Under the pieces are notes generated by a model. The model was not told where the DNA came from. It saw nothing but the letters and a program-made list of their open reading frames with translations, and ran no database searches. From Tigriopus japonicus (lineage: Eukaryota; Arthropoda; Copepoda; Harpacticoida; Harpacticidae): a stretch of 64,000 bases of DNA. The DNA lies in NCBI GenBank assembly GCA_010645155.1, contig JAAGOF010000081.1:421537-485536 (forward strand), in the 5' to 3' direction. The translations under genes were made by a program, and so were the position numbers. Positions within the stretch are counted from its first letter, which is position 1, and every line of letters starts with the position of its first letter. Shown in pieces: positions 61,413 through 64,000 of the stretch.

Positions 61413-64000
61413 ATGGCTACCCGCGAAGAAGTTCTGGACTTGAAGTCATCCCGAAAAGGCCACAAAGGTCTTGTTACTCGTGCTAATCGAGCGACGATGG
61501 ACGCCATCGAATCATTCATCGAGGGTAACGATCCATTTTATTTGGAGGCCAAATTAAACACTTGGGAGAAGCGATTGGATTCCTATCGCGATGCTGAAGC
61601 AGCCGTCGTTTGCCATTCTTTGGCCGATGAGCATGATTTTGACAAGGATCTGGAATTGTACGAGGATTTCTTTTATAAGGCTCAGGTTAAGATTAGGGGA
61701 TATCGTCAAGATTTTGATCGCATGTCAAATGCTCTTGATAGTGATGATTCGTCCGATGCCCCTAATTCTTCTCACAATTCTGGCCTTCCTCGTTTGAACA
61801 TCAAACGTCCACCCATATTGGAGGAGGATACAAATTTACGGTCATTTATTCAATGGGTTCCATTGTGGAATAATTACACCACTTTGATTGCTTTTTCGAA
61901 ACGCGATCGCATAACCCAAGTTTCCTTATTTTGGGAGTGTTGCAGTCCAGGTTTTTTGCAAATAGTTCACCACTCGCTCGGAATTAAACCCGACACTGGT
62001 CGTGAAGTGGCCGAGATTCTCGCCATTATCAAAGATTATTTGCGAAGTCTCCGAAGTGGTCACCTTGATATGCGTGAGCTTTTGCAAGTGACACAACGTG
62101 AAGGACAAGATTACACTAGTCTATGCAACAACATCAGGGAACTGGCCGAATTTGCCGATGTCGGACAAATAACCGAAGATAAACTCCTCATTGCGTTGCT
62201 TCTTCAGGCAATGACTCTAGAATCCGATCGAGCCAAGGTAATGGAACTTAATCCAAAAACGTTCGATGAGGCTCGTCATCACATTCTAGAGCTGGAGACA
62301 TCTCGGCGAGGAGCCAAGGGGATGGCGTCTTCAATTCAGATTAATGCTGCTCGTTCTAAATCTAGATATAGATCCCAGAAGGATGCTCAATCCCAAAAGT
62401 TGACTCCAAAGCCGTCGGGTGTTTGTGGATATTGTGGTCTTCGCGCCCATCCCAAAGACTCATGCCCAGCTCGAAAGAGCATTTGTCGCTCATGCAAACA
62501 GACAGGACATTGGGACAAAGCGTGTCGTTCCAAACCTGCATCTCCTGGTTCTCGAATCAGTTCTTTAAAACTTCGAGCGAGTTCTTCTAACTCCTCGGGT
62601 CCCATTTCCAATTTGGTGGACATTGCAGTCACGCCTTCGAATTTTTCTGGGGAGCCAAAAACGATTACGTTTTGCGCGGACACCGGAGCCGATATTTCGG
62701 TAATGAGTCACGTGATATTCCTCAAATCCGGATTGGATCAAATTGTCACTCTTTCAAAAGATTTTTCTGATCAGATCACAGGCATTGATGGGAAACCCGT
62801 TCATCAACTTGGGATGTTTCATGCCACTCTTCAAGTTGATGATGTTGTAGCTCATGACATTCCCATTGTTGTTTGTCATGGATTAAATGATGCTTTCCTA
62901 AGCTTAGACGCTTGTCGGACATTAACCATCATTGGAGATAATTTTCCATTTCCTGGTGCAGTTGTAGCCTCCGTTTTGCTGACTGACCAGAAAACGATTT
63001 CTTTCTCTCAGCCTGATTTCTGGACGGACCGAGATTTGTGGATTTCAAAATTGCCCAATCTTCCTCTTCCTGATTTATTCAAATTAATTGATGGAAAATT
63101 GAAGGACATTTATTGTGAAGTCTTTGATGATAAGACTTTACGTCCTATGGTTGGTCCAGTGGTTGGAGAGCCGATGGTAATTCACTTGAAGGAAAACGCT
63201 AAACCTTTTGCCATTTATGTTGCTCGCAATGTTCCGTACTCTCAAATGGCAAAACTTGAGAAGTTACTCACCGATCTTACTCAACAGGACATTATTTGCC
63301 CGGTGGGAGATGAAGTGACGGAATGGTGCCATCCCATTGTCCTCGTTGTTAAGAGCAACGGAGATCTTCGTTTTTGTGTCGACCTCACTCGTCTAAATAC
63401 CGAGGTTAAACGAAGCATTCACCCAATCAAGACCCCTGTTCAGGCCATTGCTGGATTCAAGCCTGACCAAAAATTCTTTGCCAAGATCGACCTTGTCAAA
63501 GGCTATTGGCAAATGCCATTGGCAGAGGAATCGCAGCACTTGACAACTTTTCTAACCTCCTTTGGAAAATTCAAATTCCTTCGTTCCCCAATGGGATTTG
63601 TTTCCACGGGGGATTCCTTTTCATATCGGGGAGACGTCGCCATGGCCGGTCTTGACATTCAAAAAGTCGTTGACGATATGGCATGTGGGGCCTCGTCATT
63701 ACCCGAACTTATTCGACGGGTGAGTGATATCCTGGAGCGATGCCACAAATTCGGTTTGACTGTCAACTTGTCCAAGAGCGTTTTGGCGGCTGAATCCATC
63801 GATTTCGTCGGATTCCGAATTTCACCTGGGAAAATTGAAGCCGATCCATCCAAGGTGAATGCCATTCAAGATTTTGCGATTCCTGCAAATGTAACTGATC
63901 TCCGTTCTTTCCTCGGATTAGTTAATCAATTGGGCAAGTTCTTACCCAATTTGGCTTCTCTCACTTCACCTTTCCGTGGACTTCTCAAGACGAAGAACAA
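61413..64000 (+). CDS. Gypsy element C gag-protease-reverse transcriptase, intact, runs off window
   Basis: One uninterrupted frame of 862 codons from ATG 61413 (MATREEVLDLKSSRKGHKGL) to the window end. Domains: gag matrix/capsid-like helices to ~330; zinc knuckles C338-C351 (CGYCGLRAHPKDSC) and C358-C371 (CRSCKQTGHWDKAC); retropepsin D423 (FCADTGADISVMS); RT from ~600 with DLRFCVDLTRLN, D693 (FAKIDLVKGYWQMPL), SPMGFVSTGDSFSYRGD and D754-D755 (KVVDDMACG); connection motif DLRSFLGLVNQLGKFLPNL at the edge. Gag and pol share a frame with no stop or shift. All catalytic residues seen are present, so this copy may be recent. RNase H, integrase and 3' LTR lie beyond the window. Confidence 0.93.
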   Translation, partial: MATREEVLDLKSSRKGHKGLVTRANRATMDAIESFIEGNDPFYLEAKLNTWEKRLDSYRDAEAAVVCHSLADEHDFDKDLELYEDFFYKAQVKIRGYRQDFDRMSNALDSDDSSDAPNSSHNSGLPRLNIKRPPILEEDTNLRSFIQWVPLWNNYTTLIAFSKRDRITQVSLFWECCSPGFLQIVHHSLGIKPDTGREVAEILAIIKDYLRSLRSGHLDMRELLQVTQREGQDYTSLCNNIRELAEFADVGQITEDKLLIALLLQAMTLESDRAKVMELNPKTFDEARHHILELETSRRGAKGMASSIQINAARSKSRYRSQKDAQSQKLTPKPSGVCGYCGLRAHPKDSCPARKSICRSCKQTGHWDKACRSKPASPGSRISSLKLRASSSNSSGPISNLVDIAVTPSNFSGEPKTITFCADTGADISVMSHVIFLKSGLDQIVTLSKDFSDQITGIDGKPVHQLGMFHATLQVDDVVAHDIPIVVCHGLNDAFLSLDACRTLTIIGDNFPFPGAVVASVLLTDQKTISFSQPDFWTDRDLWISKLPNLPLPDLFKLIDGKLKDIYCEVFDDKTLRPMVGPVVGEPMVIHLKENAKPFAIYVARNVPYSQMAKLEKLLTDLTQQDIICPVGDEVTEWCHPIVLVVKSNGDLRFCVDLTRLNTEVKRSIHPIKTPVQAIAGFKPDQKFFAKIDLVKGYWQMPLAEESQHLTTFLTSFGKFKFLRSPMGFVSTGDSFSYRGDVAMAGLDIQKVVDDMACGASSLPELIRRVSDILERCHKFGLTVNLSKSVLAAESIDFVGFRISPGKIEADPSKVNAIQDFAIPANVTDLRSFLGLVNQLGKFLPNLASLTSPFRGLLKTKN

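Overview
This window looks like repeat-rich animal DNA, most likely from an arthropod and possibly a copepod crustacean. That is inferred from a divergent ionotropic glutamate-receptor gene with GT-AG introns, from Ty3/gypsy and BEL/Pao elements, and from DD37D mariner, hAT-type MITE, tRNA-SINE and Polinton-type remnants. No prokaryotic organisation, CRISPR array or rRNA was seen. Only one host gene is convincing, the four-exon ionotropic receptor on the minus strand (4844-12969). Its introns are packed with transposon debris. An assembly gap lies at 3631-3816.

Layout. 0-2.3 kb holds a decayed minus-strand gypsy element (gag, protease, an integrase tail fused to the protease) with a hAT-like MITE beside the gag start. 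2.4-4.4 kb has an AT-rich inverted repeat, LINE scraps and the gap. 4.8-13 kb is the receptor gene, with a hAT-like MITE, a LINE reverse-transcriptase tail and another inverted-repeat element in its introns. 13.4-15.2 kb has a LINE ORF1 remnant and a 1.2 kb hAT-like element full of TTCGGATT subterminal repeats. 15.56-24.35 kb is a nearly delimited minus-strand gypsy element with 98-bp LTRs, invaded by a SINE, a mariner and a MITE. 24.5-25.2 kb is a satellite of about 256 bp. 25.2-27.2 kb is the 3' half of a BEL/Pao element. 27.5-33.2 kb is mostly AT-rich noncoding DNA with a MITE, two LINE fragments and an LTR.

33.2-50.4 kb is the strangest part. It contains several scrambled copies of an unrecognised structural-protein-like (gag-like) gene and a retropepsin remnant. 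It also has a 769-bp tandem array (about 5.5 near-identical copies, each with two overlapping ORFs, one very acidic) and related acidic ORFs. A 1.13 kb palindromic element and a signal-peptide ORF follow. Last comes the 3' end of an envelope-bearing retroelement: proline-rich ORF, dUTPase-like ORF, fusion-type envelope broken into pieces, polypurine tract and LTR. A truncated copy of the 769-bp unit sits just upstream of it. 51.2-57.3 kb is a broken Polinton/Maverick-type protein-primed DNA polymerase B gene, interrupted by a BEL/Pao gag-protease insertion and a 166-bp MITE. 57.3-61 kb is noncoding with degenerate minisatellites. From 61.1 kb to the window edge is a plus-strand gypsy element whose gag-protease-reverse transcriptase reads as one uninterrupted frame of at least 862 codons. 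It is the most intact element here.

There is no operon logic. The window is a nested stack of transposons around one chemoreceptor-type gene. Insertion order can be read in several places from target-site duplications. Coordinates and motifs were read by eye; family assignments rest on motif recognition, not searches.
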